Of a stretch of DNA of 52,099 nucleotides, positions 42,388 through 51,135 are shown one piece after another. The number at the start of each line of letters is the position of its first letter. The stretch's first letter is position 1. The notes beneath the pieces were generated by a model. That model made no database searches. It saw nothing but the letters and a program-made list of their open reading frames with translations, and was not told the DNA's origin. The translations under genes and the position numbers were made by a program. The stretch is from Rhizobiaceae bacterium (GTDB lineage: Bacteria > Pseudomonadota > Alphaproteobacteria > Rhizobiales > Rhizobiaceae), in assembly GCA_028279875.1 (NCBI GenBank), contig JANQMU010000057.1, positions 1 to 52,099 of the forward strand. Reading direction: 5' to 3'.

Positions 42388-43353
42388 CTAACCTGCATGT
42401 TCCAGGACAAGTGCATCCGCTGCGGCAGCGATCTCCAGCAAGCCGCGGCGGCAGCATTCCTCCGCCTCCAGGACAATCGGCTCGAAGCCCTTGTGCCGAA
42501 GGGCAAGCGCATAGCGATCCTTGACGGGGGCGGTTGCGACAAGGACGACCTGATACGGCGTGGCATTGTCCAAAACCGCCAGTTCGGCCCCGATCAACAG
42601 TCCCGACAATTTCGCTGCCAGCGCGGTGCTGTCCGCCTCCTGCATCAAGACACCGGCACGCAGCGAGAACAGCTGATGCAGCAGTCCGGACGGTTCTGCC
42701 GCCATGTCGAGCCCGGCCAGGAATGCCGCTTCAGAAACCGCGCACCAATCCGGCTCATCGTGGGTCATCAGCGGGGTCAGGATCGACCGCTCCCGCAGCA
42801 GGGCGAACATCTCGCCGGTGAGATAGGTGGAAAATCCGCAGATCCGGCCTTCCACCAGGTTGACCCATTTCGAATGGGTTCCGGGAAGGCAATAGCAAGC
42901 GCTGCGCGGGGCATCCGCCGCGAGAGCCCCGACCAGCATGGTCTCCTCGCCCCGCATCACATCGGGGCCGCCGGAGAAATCACGGCCGGCCAGACCCGGC
43001 ACGATCTGGATGTCATGGCCGGTCCCGGGCACCCGCGTTAGCCGGGCGGCGAGTTCGGTAACGCCGACAGCCCCGGTGACATAGTGTGCCTCATGCCAGC
43101 CGCCGCGACTGCCAATCATGCCGCACATCAGGACCTTGATTCCCGGCCTGGCCGTCAGCCAGTCGCCGCAAGCATCCGTCAGGACGCTCTCAAAGTCCCC
43201 GTCGCAAACGCTGAGGATACCGCGCTTGTGGCTCACCTGATCCAGCACCCGGCCTTCCGGGTCCATCAGATAGGCCCGAAACGCGCTGGTGCCCCAGTCC
43301 ACGCCGATCAGGACCGGCGTCCGTATGTCCTTACCACTCGGCAATGGATCCAT
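42388..43353 (-). CDS. dgoK: 2-keto-3-deoxygalactonokinase
   Basis: A 321-residue ASKHA-fold sugar kinase. The N-terminal phosphate loop is VLIGVDWGTSAFRAYLMD, then MCGMIGSRGGWHEAHYV and the ATP-binding GTHSKWVNL segment typical of DgoK. It phosphorylates 2-keto-3-deoxygalactonate, the product of DgoD, giving the 6-phosphate for aldol cleavage. The ATG at 43353 overlaps the dgoD end by 23 bases. The C-terminus (CCRRGLLEIAAAADAL) is complete. Confidence 0.92.
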   Translation of the reverse strand: MDPLPSGKDIRTPVLIGVDWGTSAFRAYLMDPEGRVLDQVSHKRGILSVCDGDFESVLTDACGDWLTARPGIKVLMCGMIGSRGGWHEAHYVTGAVGVTELAARLTRVPGTGHDIQIVPGLAGRDFSGGPDVMRGEETMLVGALAADAPRSACYCLPGTHSKWVNLVEGRICGFSTYLTGEMFALLRERSILTPLMTHDEPDWCAVSEAAFLAGLDMAAEPSGLLHQLFSLRAGVLMQEADSTALAAKLSGLLIGAELAVLDNATPYQVVLVATAPVKDRYALALRHKGFEPIVLEAEECCRRGLLEIAAAADALVLEHAG

Positions 43354-44479
43354 CCTCGTGCCGCCAGACCGGTGCACGCCACCGGTGCCCGGATCTGGCC
43401 TGTTCCGTTACGAAGTCTTCATTGATTTCGATGCCGAGCCCCGGGCCCGACGGGATTTTCAGATAACCGTCGGTGCACTCAAACCCACCATCGGGCATCA
43501 CATAGTCATTGAGGTCGCAGGTCTCGTTGTAGTGAATCCCGATGCTTTGCTCCTGAAGGACCGCATTGTGGCACACCGCATCCACCTGCAGGCTTGCCGC
43601 CAGCGCGATGGGACCGAGCGGGCAATGGGGAGCAAGCGCGACATCATAAGCCTCGGCCCAATGGCCGATGCGGACCATTTCCGATATCCCGCCGACATGG
43701 GCTACATCCGGGTTGATGATGCCCGCAGCCCGTTTTTCAAGCACGGGCTTGAAATCATACCGCGAATGCAACCGCTCTCCGATGCACAGCGGAATCGCGG
43801 TGGATCGCGACAGATCGGCCAATGCATCGAGCTGGGTGGACACAACCGCGTCCTCAACGAAGAGCGGATTGAGAGGCTCAAGCTCGCGCAGCAGGATTTT
43901 CGCCATCGGCGCATGCACGCGGCCGTGAAAGTCAAAGGCAAGGTCCAGGTCCTTGCCGACCGCTGACCGAAGATCGGAGAACTGCCGCACGACGGCATCC
44001 ACTTTCGCATGGCGGTCTATGATCTGCATCTCGCCGCAAATGTTCATCTTGCAGGCATTGAACCCCTGTGCCCGGATCGCCTCGGCGCCCTCGATCAGGT
44101 TCTCCGGCCGGTCTCCGCCGATCCAGCGGTAGCTGCGGACACGGTCCCGCACCGGCCCGCCGAGCAGCGCATGGATCGGTGCGCCGTGATGCCTGCCCTT
44201 GATGTCCCACAGGGCCATATCCACCCCGGACAGGGCGCTCATCAGCACCGGGCCGCCGCGATAGCAGCCATGGCGGTAGATCATCTGCCATGTGTCCTCG
44301 ATCAGCAGCGGATCGCGGCCGATGAGGAAATCCTCCCATTCGCCGATCTTGGCGGCCAGTGTCCCGGCATGTCCTTCGAGGACCGGTTCACCCCAGCCGC
44401 TGATGCCCTCGTCGGTCTCGATCTTGAGGAACAGCCATCGCGGCGGCACCAGGAAGGTCTTGAGCGCCGTGATCTTCAT
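43331..44479 (-). CDS. dgoD: D-galactonate dehydratase
   Basis: A 382-residue enolase-superfamily dehydratase, close in length and sequence to E. coli DgoD: MKITALKTFLVPPRWLFLKI, GWGEPVLEGHA, SALSGVDMALWDIKG and LAPHCPLGPIALAASLQVD all agree. Metal and catalytic residues are conserved (Asp and His in DFHGRVHAPMAK, Glu in LFVEDAV, Glu in CIGERL, His in APHCPLGP). A small difference is VEDAV where E. coli has IEEPV. It converts D-galactonate to 2-keto-3-deoxygalactonate. The start overlaps the CoA-transferase stop by ATGA. Confidence 0.94.
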   Translation of the reverse strand: MKITALKTFLVPPRWLFLKIETDEGISGWGEPVLEGHAGTLAAKIGEWEDFLIGRDPLLIEDTWQMIYRHGCYRGGPVLMSALSGVDMALWDIKGRHHGAPIHALLGGPVRDRVRSYRWIGGDRPENLIEGAEAIRAQGFNACKMNICGEMQIIDRHAKVDAVVRQFSDLRSAVGKDLDLAFDFHGRVHAPMAKILLRELEPLNPLFVEDAVVSTQLDALADLSRSTAIPLCIGERLHSRYDFKPVLEKRAAGIINPDVAHVGGISEMVRIGHWAEAYDVALAPHCPLGPIALAASLQVDAVCHNAVLQEQSIGIHYNETCDLNDYVMPDGGFECTDGYLKIPSGPGLGIEINEDFVTEQARSGHRWRAPVWRHEDGSIAEW

Positions 44480-45750
44480 CCCGTGTGCTCTTTCGAGTGG
44501 ATGACGCCGTCCCGCGCGTAGGCGTCGACCTCGTCGGTAGAAAAGCCGAACTCGCTGAGGATTTCCGCACTGTGCGACCCGTAGAGCGGCGCCGGCGCGA
44601 GTTGCGGCGGCCGGTGAGCGGAAAACCGGATACCGGGGGTTACGGCAGTGTAATCTCCGCCGACAGGATGCTGCATCCTCGTCAGATGGTTCTTCGTCTG
44701 GGGGTGGTTGAGAAACGCATCATAATCGTTGACGACAACACACCAGACGCCGATGCCGGACAGGAGTTGATCCCAGTGTGCGGCGGTGTCGTCCTTGAGG
44801 CGCTGCGACAAGAGATCATAGATCTCGTCGCGCCACCGGGCCACGGCGCCGCTGTCGGCCTGCGGCGGACGGGCGGCCTTGAGATCCGACAATCGCGGCA
44901 GGGCAAGGGGTTCGGCGATCGCGTCGAGATCGGCCTGGGCAATCGCCAGATACCCTTCCCTGCACCGGTAAACGCCGTAGGGCGGTTCCTGATAGATCGA
45001 CACTTGCGGGGTAGCGCTGCGCACCGGCGGCGCATCGGCTTCCAGATAGGAGGTGATCTCCTGGCACTGCATCTCCATGATCGCGCCCAGCATGGAGACC
45101 TTCACCTCCTGACCGCGTCCGCTGGTGGCACGGGCAAGCAGGGCCGCGAGAATCCCTTCGCAGGCCATATGCGAGGCGGTGACGTCGACCATATAGAGGG
45201 GCGAAGGATGCGGCAGCCCGTCGGCCGAGCCGCCATTCATCGTCAGGCCGGAGAAAGACTGCAGGAGCAGGTCCTGTCCCGGCCTGTCCTTCATCGGACC
45301 GTCGTCGCCATAGCCGCTGATCGAGGCGCAGACGAGGCGCTCATTGATGCCGCTCAGGGTCTCGTAGTCGATGCCGAGCCGGGCCGCGACGCGCGGGCGA
45401 AAATTCTGGACCAGAACATCGGCCTGGCTGACCATGCGGTACAGCACCGCCCGGCCGGCCTCCGATTTGAGGTCGAGGACCAGGGAACGCTTGTTCTGGT
45501 TGAGGGTGATATAACAGATCGCATCGCCGAATTTGGTGACGCCGGCCATCGGCGCGTGGCGGGAGAAATCGCCGCCGCCGGGCGCCTCGATCTTGATGAT
45601 GTCGGCGCCCATTTCGCCGAGGCGCTGGGTGCAGAGCGGCCCGGCCATGGCAATGGTCAGATCGAGGACCTTCAGTCCGGCAAGCGGACCGTTCTCGGCG
45701 GGCGAAGGTGTGGTACTGCTGTCTTGCATCGCGTCTTCCTGGTCTGTCAT
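44476..45750 (-). CDS. class III CoA-transferase (CaiB/BaiF family)
   Basis: A 424-residue family III CoA-transferase. The catalytic aspartate is Asp160 in DRPGQDLLLQ (the G-x-D-x-x-x-Q pattern of formyl-CoA transferase). The N-terminal block KVLDLTIAMAGPLCTQRLGE and NKRSLVLDLK are typical. An ATGA overlap with the enoyl-CoA hydratase stop and another with dgoD show it is fully embedded in the sugar operon. It moves CoA between organic acids, so it may activate a carboxylate for the hydratase. Confidence 0.92.
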   Translation of the reverse strand: MTDQEDAMQDSSTTPSPAENGPLAGLKVLDLTIAMAGPLCTQRLGEMGADIIKIEAPGGGDFSRHAPMAGVTKFGDAICYITLNQNKRSLVLDLKSEAGRAVLYRMVSQADVLVQNFRPRVAARLGIDYETLSGINERLVCASISGYGDDGPMKDRPGQDLLLQSFSGLTMNGGSADGLPHPSPLYMVDVTASHMACEGILAALLARATSGRGQEVKVSMLGAIMEMQCQEITSYLEADAPPVRSATPQVSIYQEPPYGVYRCREGYLAIAQADLDAIAEPLALPRLSDLKAARPPQADSGAVARWRDEIYDLLSQRLKDDTAAHWDQLLSGIGVWCVVVNDYDAFLNHPQTKNHLTRMQHPVGGDYTAVTPGIRFSAHRPPQLAPAPLYGSHSAEILSEFGFSTDEVDAYARDGVIHSKEHTG

Positions 45751-46535
45751 CGGCCGCGAAACACCGGCTCGCGTTTTTCGGCGAAGGCCCGTATACCCTC
45801 CTGGGCATCTTCCGTGGCCATGCAGAATGTGTAGCCGTCATTTTCCCAGGCGAGGCCCTGGGCGATCGAGGTGCCCTGACTCTGACGAATGATGTTCTTG
45901 GCAGATTGCACGGCGATCGGCGGATTGAGGGCGAGCCTCTCGGCAATCTTTCGCGCCGCCGCATCCAGTTCTTCCGGTTCGACCAGCTTTTGGACGAAAC
46001 CGACGCGATGGGCTTCCTCGGCCGGGAAGATGTCACCAGTCAGAACCCAGTAGGCGGCGTTGCCGTAGCCGACGAGCCGCGGCAGAATCGACGTATTGCC
46101 GGACCCGGCATGCCAGCCGCGCTGGACTTCCGGCGCACCGAAACTGGAGCGGCGGGTCGCCAGGCGGATGTCGCAGCAAGTGGCCACTTCGAGGCCGCCA
46201 CCGAGGCAATAGCCGTCAATGGCGGCAATCGCTGGTTTTCTTAGGCCAAGAAGCGGCGCAATGTAATCTCGGTTGTATTGGGCCCGGTTGCGGCCCTCCC
46301 AGGGCGTGCCGAGATCGTCGAGCATGTTGACGTCGCTGCCGGCGGAAAAGGCGCGATCGCCGGCGCCCGAGATGATCAGCACCTTGATGGCGTCATCGGT
46401 GTCGACGCGCCCGGCGAGTTCGGTGATCTCTCCGCCCATGGCCGCGGTGATGGCGTTCATCTTGGCCGGCCGGTTGAGTGTCAGATGGGCAATGCCGTCG
46501 CTGACCTCGAACAAGATATGGTTTTCATTCGACAT
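45747..46535 (-). CDS. enoyl-CoA hydratase/isomerase family protein
   Basis: A 262-residue crotonase-fold protein. The ATG at 46535 is chosen because GGAG lies six bases before it; an ATG four codons earlier has none. The oxyanion-hole segments are RAFSAGSDVNMLDDL and IDGYCLGGGLEVATCCD. The first catalytic Glu is in SFGAPEVQRGWHAGSGN; the second position reads Ser-Gly-Asn, so hydration is less certain than a lyase or isomerase reaction. It presumably acts on the product of the CoA-transferase. Confidence 0.9.
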   Translation of the reverse strand: MSNENHILFEVSDGIAHLTLNRPAKMNAITAAMGGEITELAGRVDTDDAIKVLIISGAGDRAFSAGSDVNMLDDLGTPWEGRNRAQYNRDYIAPLLGLRKPAIAAIDGYCLGGGLEVATCCDIRLATRRSSFGAPEVQRGWHAGSGNTSILPRLVGYGNAAYWVLTGDIFPAEEAHRVGFVQKLVEPEELDAAARKIAERLALNPPIAVQSAKNIIRQSQGTSIAQGLAWENDGYTFCMATEDAQEGIRAFAEKREPVFRGR

Positions 46536-47439
46536 GGCGTTCTCCATTGCGCATTGCGGTCGGGGACAGAGTCATGGTGACCATCCATTTGTGGGTCTCC
46601 CGCGGGGCCAGCCACCGGACCTGCCGGTTTTCATGCGCCGCGGCGAGATCGTCGGCGGCGGCCGTCGTCGGTTCGATCGCGATCTGATGGACCGGCCGGT
46701 CTTGCGGCCAGCCGCCATAGTCCAGCCACAGGCCGAGAAACGGGACATCCGCCTTCGCCCAGGAGAAGCGGACCGAGCCGTCGGCGCCGCCGACGCTTGC
46801 CGATACGACATCATCGACCGGGGCATAGGCCTTGATCGCAAAACCGGCCGAGGCATCGCGCACGGTACGCAGGTCCGGCAGGGCGGTCGACAATTCGGGC
46901 CACTCAAAAAGGCCGCCGGCCACTGGTCCCTGCGGCGAAACTCCGCCGGTGACGGTCATCGGGCCGATGCCCTCGAGGTTGATCCGGTCGCCTGGACCGG
47001 TCGCCAGCAGGCAATGCTGGCTCCAGAGATAGGGAAGCGGATCGTCGCCGGTGTTGGTCACTTCATATCGGGCTTCAACCGTCCGGCCCGCTAGCACAAG
47101 GTCGCGGCCAAACCACCATCCGGCACCGTCAAAACGGGCACGGATGGTGCCGTCAGCGGCGCTGCAGGACCAGGGCCGGCCCCACAGATCGCCGTGATCG
47201 CGCAGCATGCGCCCATGGGTCGGGTCCATACAGGGCGCAACGGTGGGGAAACACTCGTCCCAGCCGCACGCTTCCCGTCCACCGAATACCGCTTCGTCTC
47301 CCGCCGCACCCTCCAGCGCGCCGGCCACCAGCCAATCGCGGCCGGTTCTGCGGTCCACCAGCGTGGTGATGCGGGCCCCGAAATCCGGGGCCACCGACAG
47401 CGCGACATGGTCGTTGGAAAGGTGAAGTTCCGTCATCAT
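46525..47439 (-). CDS. aldose 1-epimerase (mutarotase-like)
   Basis: A 304-residue beta-sandwich epimerase. The ATG at 47439 overlaps the permease stop by ATGA; the longer frame upstream is a permease shadow. Likely catalytic and substrate residues are in CGWDECFPTVAPC, LRDHGDLWGRPW, YLWSQHCLLA (His) and QIAIEPTTAAADD (Glu). It interconverts anomers of the imported aldose so the dehydrogenase can use it. Overlap with the hydratase start is 11 bases. Confidence 0.87.
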   Translation of the reverse strand: MMTELHLSNDHVALSVAPDFGARITTLVDRRTGRDWLVAGALEGAAGDEAVFGGREACGWDECFPTVAPCMDPTHGRMLRDHGDLWGRPWSCSAADGTIRARFDGAGWWFGRDLVLAGRTVEARYEVTNTGDDPLPYLWSQHCLLATGPGDRINLEGIGPMTVTGGVSPQGPVAGGLFEWPELSTALPDLRTVRDASAGFAIKAYAPVDDVVSASVGGADGSVRFSWAKADVPFLGLWLDYGGWPQDRPVHQIAIEPTTAAADDLAAAHENRQVRWLAPRETHKWMVTMTLSPTAMRNGERHVE

Positions 47440-48524
47440 CCTTCCCCGGCCGCCGTCAAACGCGCCTGTTCCTTCTCGGCACGCGCCAGGCGCCATTGTC
47501 CGATGGCGACGGCCAGCACCAGCAGCAGGCCCTTAGCGACGAGCTGGTAGAATGTCGGAATGCCGAGAAGATTCATGCCATTGGACAGGGTCGCGAGCAG
47601 CAGCACCGCCAGCATCGAGCCGACAATGGTGCCCTTGCCGCCGGAGAGCAGCGCCCCGCCAAGGAACACGGCGGTGATTGCCTCCAGTTCCAGCCCCTGC
47701 GTGCCGGAGGCCGGCTGGCCGGAACTGGTCCTGGCCGTCACGATGACACCGGCCAGCCCGGACAGCGCACCGGATATGGCGTAGATATAATAGCGCATGC
47801 GCGTCAGGTTGATGCCGGCCAGCCGCGCGGCATCCGGATTGCCGCCCATGGAGTAGATCGAGCGACCGAAGACCGTGGTGCGCATGACGAAATGGGCGCA
47901 TACCGCGACAACCAGCAGGATGACGAAGGCGATCGGGATGCCGGGGAATTCGCCGAACTGGAAGAACCGGCCCGAGCCGAGTTGCGCGAGGGTCGGGTCC
48001 AGCACGCCGACCGGACGGCCGCCGGGGGCGATCAGGAAGGCAAGCCCTCGGAAGGCGGAAAATGTGGCGAGCGTCGCCACGACTGCATTGACCCGCAGGA
48101 TGCTGATGATGGTGGCATTGACCAGTCCCAGCAGGATACCGATGCCGATGCCGAAGGCGACGCCGCCAATGACGGTTCCGACCTGGCTGACCATCAGGGC
48201 GCAGATGACCGAGGCGCAGCCGGCGATGGAACCGACGGAGATATCAAGGCCGGCGGAAACGATGACCAGGGTCATGCCGACGGCGATCAGGCCGACGACG
48301 GCCATGTTCTGGCCGATATTCAGGAGATTGCGGGCCGAAAAGAAGAACTCGGTCTGGGACGCGATCAGCGCCACCATGATCACCAGCGCGATCATCAGAG
48401 ACAGGTTTTCGGCGCCGACCGATTCGGTGAATCGCTTTAGCGGTCCCTTTTTCATTCTGGAGCCCTCTGCCGGAGCGTTTCGTTCGGTGGCGGACATCCC
48501 GGTCCGCATATCATCAGTGGTCAC
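47436..48524 (-). CDS. Rbs/Xyl-type sugar ABC transporter permease
   Basis: A 362-residue permease of the RbsC family with about nine helices. Landmarks are IGQNMAVVGLIAVGMTLVIV, SAGLDISVGSIAG and YSMGGNPDAARLAGINLTR. The GTG start at 48524 overlaps the ATPase stop (GTGA). A 35-residue basic, hydrophilic N-terminus precedes the first helix. It forms the homodimeric channel for the sugar importer. Confidence 0.93.
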   Translation of the reverse strand: MTTDDMRTGMSATERNAPAEGSRMKKGPLKRFTESVGAENLSLMIALVIMVALIASQTEFFFSARNLLNIGQNMAVVGLIAVGMTLVIVSAGLDISVGSIAGCASVICALMVSQVGTVIGGVAFGIGIGILLGLVNATIISILRVNAVVATLATFSAFRGLAFLIAPGGRPVGVLDPTLAQLGSGRFFQFGEFPGIPIAFVILLVVAVCAHFVMRTTVFGRSIYSMGGNPDAARLAGINLTRMRYYIYAISGALSGLAGVIVTARTSSGQPASGTQGLELEAITAVFLGGALLSGGKGTIVGSMLAVLLLATLSNGMNLLGIPTFYQLVAKGLLLVLAVAIGQWRLARAEKEQARLTAAGEG

Positions 48525-50020
48525 GCAAGGCCCTTTCCAAGTGCCAGGTTGACGATCGCTTCCTCGGTCGCATCCGATTTTTCGACCGGTCTGGAAATTG
48601 CGCCGTCGCTCATGACGATGATCCGATCCGACATCGACAGGAGTTCGGGCATTTCGGAGGAAATCATCATGATCGCCATGCCGCGGCGCGCCAGGTCGTC
48701 CATCAGGCGATAGATCTCGGCCTTGGCGCCGACATCCACGGCCCGCGTCGGCTCGTCGAGGATCAGCAGTTTTGGCTTGGCGGCCAGCCAGCGGGCCAGG
48801 ACGACCTTCTGCTGATTGCCGCCGGAGAGCTTGCCCACCTCCTGATCGAGCGAGGGTGTCTTGATGTCCAGATCCCGGACATAGGGGGAAACGGTGTCGT
48901 GCATTTCGCGCTGGCGCAGCACACCCATGCGGGCGAGGACCGAATAGACCGCCATCGAGACATTCTCGATCACCGACCGGACCAGGATCAGGCCTTCGGC
49001 CTTCCTGTTCTCCGGTGCAAAACCGATATTGGCGGCAATGGCATCGGCCGGGCTGCGAATGTCCTTTTTCTCGCCGCAGATGCGAACGGTGCCGCCGGTC
49101 CGTTCGAATTCGCCGAACAGGACCTTTGCGAGTTCGGTACGGCCGGCCCCGACAAGGCCTGCAAAGCCGACGATCTCGCCGGCGCGGATGCGGAAACTGA
49201 TGTTCCGGTGCCAGCGGCTTGAGAGATTTTCGACCTCGAGCACGATTTCGTCGGTCGTCGTCTCCTCGCGCTGGAAGCCATGGGCGAGCTCACGGCCGAC
49301 CATCAACTGCACGATTTCCTGTTCGCTTGTCTCGGCGGTGATCAGGTCACCGGTCTGGACACCGTCCTTGAGCACCACGACCCGGTCGGATATCTCCATT
49401 ACCTCATGCAGGCGGTGCGAGACATAGATGACGCCGAGCCCTTCATCGCGCAGCAGGCGGATGAGTTCGAACAGCCTGTCGGTCTCCTCCTTGGTCAATG
49501 AGGAGGTGGGTTCGTCAAAGGCGATGACCTTGACCCCCTCCTTCAGCGCCCGCAGAATCTCGACAATGTGCATCTGCGCCGGAGACAGGGTCCGGCCGAG
49601 GGCTTCGATATCGACAAGGCCGGCAAAGCCATAGCGGTCCAGAAGCGTGTTGACTGTCCGCCGCATGGCCGCGAAATCCACCCGGCCGCCGCCGCGGGTC
49701 GGATATTCGCCGATGAAGATGTTTTCCACGACACTGATATGGGGCACGATCTCCGGTTCCTGGCGGACCAGACGAAAGCCGGACCGCCGCGCATCAAGCG
49801 GCGTCGCATGGGCGACTTCGACACCGTCGAGCAGAACGCTGCCTTCATCGAGATCGTAGTCGCCGCTCAAGATCTTCAGCAAGGTGGACTTGCCGGCGCC
49901 GTTCTCGCCGACGAAGGCAACGATTTCGCCACGATGAACCGTCATGCTGAGGCCGGACAGCGCCTTGACGCCCGGGAATGACTTTCCGACGCCACGGACT
50001 TCCAGGATCGCACTAGGCAT
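48521..50020 (-). CDS. Rbs/Xyl-type sugar ABC transporter ATPase (two cassettes)
   Basis: A 499-residue fused double ATPase of the RbsA/AraG/XylG family. Cassette 1 has Walker A GENGAGKS, a degenerate signature LSPAQMHIV and Walker B VIAFDEPTSSL. Cassette 2 has a degenerate Walker A GLVGAGRTE, a full LSGGNQQKV and LLILDEPTRAVDVGA. The asymmetry is normal for the family. The ATG at 50020 has AAGGAC seven bases before it. It drives the RbsC-type permease. Confidence 0.94.
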   Translation of the reverse strand: MPSAILEVRGVGKSFPGVKALSGLSMTVHRGEIVAFVGENGAGKSTLLKILSGDYDLDEGSVLLDGVEVAHATPLDARRSGFRLVRQEPEIVPHISVVENIFIGEYPTRGGGRVDFAAMRRTVNTLLDRYGFAGLVDIEALGRTLSPAQMHIVEILRALKEGVKVIAFDEPTSSLTKEETDRLFELIRLLRDEGLGVIYVSHRLHEVMEISDRVVVLKDGVQTGDLITAETSEQEIVQLMVGRELAHGFQREETTTDEIVLEVENLSSRWHRNISFRIRAGEIVGFAGLVGAGRTELAKVLFGEFERTGGTVRICGEKKDIRSPADAIAANIGFAPENRKAEGLILVRSVIENVSMAVYSVLARMGVLRQREMHDTVSPYVRDLDIKTPSLDQEVGKLSGGNQQKVVLARWLAAKPKLLILDEPTRAVDVGAKAEIYRLMDDLARRGMAIMMISSEMPELLSMSDRIIVMSDGAISRPVEKSDATEEAIVNLALGKGLA

Positions 50021-50034
50021 GGATTCGTCCTTGC

Positions 50035-50070
50035 AAAAACGGGCGGGACCGGTACCGGCCCCACCCGCCC
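50035..50070 (-). terminator. internal terminator/attenuator after the sugar-binding protein gene
   Basis: A GGGCGGG/CCCGCCC stem with an inner CCGGTACCGG palindrome starts six bases after the binding-protein stop and is followed by five T on the minus strand (50035-50039). It probably limits read-through into the ATPase and permease genes. Confidence 0.75.
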
Positions 50071-50076
50071 GGGAGG

Positions 50077-51045
50077 TCAGTTGCAGGGCATGATGTCCGC
50101 ATAGGTGGACGGATCGACGATCGTCGTGTTGGCCACCGTTTTCAGGGGAAGCGGTTCCCCTGACTCGATGGACTTGATCAATGCGCGCGCCGCCGCATCG
50201 CCGACATCGACACCGCTGATATAGAGCGCCGCCTTGAAACCGGTGTCGATCCCGGCCTTCCACGGACGGCAGGCCTCATAGGCGCCGAGGCCGACGGCGA
50301 TCACGTCATCGGCTGCAAAACCGGCGTTTTTCAGCGCATTGGTGGCACCGAGGACCCCTTCGTCATTGCAGGCAAAGACGACCCATTTGTCGACGGCCGG
50401 ATTGGCGGTGATCACCGGTCCGGAGGCGGCAAGCGATGCATCCGCCGTTCCGTCGTAGGACACAGCCTTGATCTTGTCGGCATCGGCGCCGGCGGCAATC
50501 ACCTGCTCGCGCGACGCGTCGGTGCGGTCATTGCAGACCGACAGGGTCTGGACCTCGACGCTCAAAATGCCGTAATTGCCGGCGTCGAGCCAGCCAGAGG
50601 CCTTCAGCAGTTCACCGGCCTTTTCGCCGACCTTGGTGCCCATGGCGACACCGTCAAATCCGACGAAGGGCACGGGATTGCCGTCCTTGTCCTTCAGCGG
50701 ATCGTCGGTCGCGACCATCAGGACGCCCGCGTCGGCGGCGGCACTCGCGACGGCGGGACCCAGCGCCTGGTCGGGCGCAGTGATCCCGATGCCCTTGGCA
50801 CCGGAGGCAATGGCATCGGAAACCGCGCTGATGGCGAGGTTCGAATCCAGCTCCACATTGATGATCTTGGCGTTGTAGCCGAGTTCCTCGGCAGCGGCCT
50901 TAAAGCCATCCCCCTGGTCAATGAAATATTGCTGGGTGCCGCTCTTGTAGATCGCGACGATATCCTTGTCGCCGGCAATGGCGGCACCCGAGGCTGCCAG
51001 ACCCGACGCAACCGCAATTGAGACCAGTCGTGTTGCGAATTTCAT
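50077..51045 (-). CDS. sugar ABC transporter substrate-binding protein (type I, RbsB-like)
   Basis: A 322-residue periplasmic sugar-binding protein. The ATG at 51045 has GGGAGGA upstream; the signal is KFATRLVSIAVASGLAASGAAIA. The mature start KDIVAIYKSGTQQYFIDQGD and VFACNDEGVLGATNALKNAG are typical of the pentose/hexose group. The order SBP-ATPase-permease is standard. Given the epimerase and DgoD/DgoK downstream, galactose, or a sugar convertible to galactonate, is the most likely ligand. Confidence 0.92.
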   Translation of the reverse strand: MKFATRLVSIAVASGLAASGAAIAGDKDIVAIYKSGTQQYFIDQGDGFKAAAEELGYNAKIINVELDSNLAISAVSDAIASGAKGIGITAPDQALGPAVASAAADAGVLMVATDDPLKDKDGNPVPFVGFDGVAMGTKVGEKAGELLKASGWLDAGNYGILSVEVQTLSVCNDRTDASREQVIAAGADADKIKAVSYDGTADASLAASGPVITANPAVDKWVVFACNDEGVLGATNALKNAGFAADDVIAVGLGAYEACRPWKAGIDTGFKAALYISGVDVGDAAARALIKSIESGEPLPLKTVANTTIVDPSTYADIMPCN

Positions 51046-51135
51046 ACTATCCTCCCACACAATTTGAATATACAGCATTTTAAGTTATTATCTGTTTATC
51101 TTATAAAGTCAACAGAAACGCGAGAGTGTGGGAAA
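51046..51135. promoter_or_regulatory. divergent promoter region, sugar importer / SDR
   Basis: This 90-base AT-rich gap separates the divergent importer and SDR genes. On the minus strand, TTGACT (51107-51112 reversed) and a GATAAT-like sequence form a -35/-10 pair, though the spacer is only about 14 bases. CTGTT (51092) and AACAG (51111) form a short inverted repeat around it, a possible operator. No regulator gene is in view. Confidence 0.45.

Noticed and set aside
44485..45834. 449-codon plus-strand frame opposite the CoA-transferase
   Set aside because: Antisense to a gene with a clear catalytic aspartate; composition typical of a shadow and no recognised domain.
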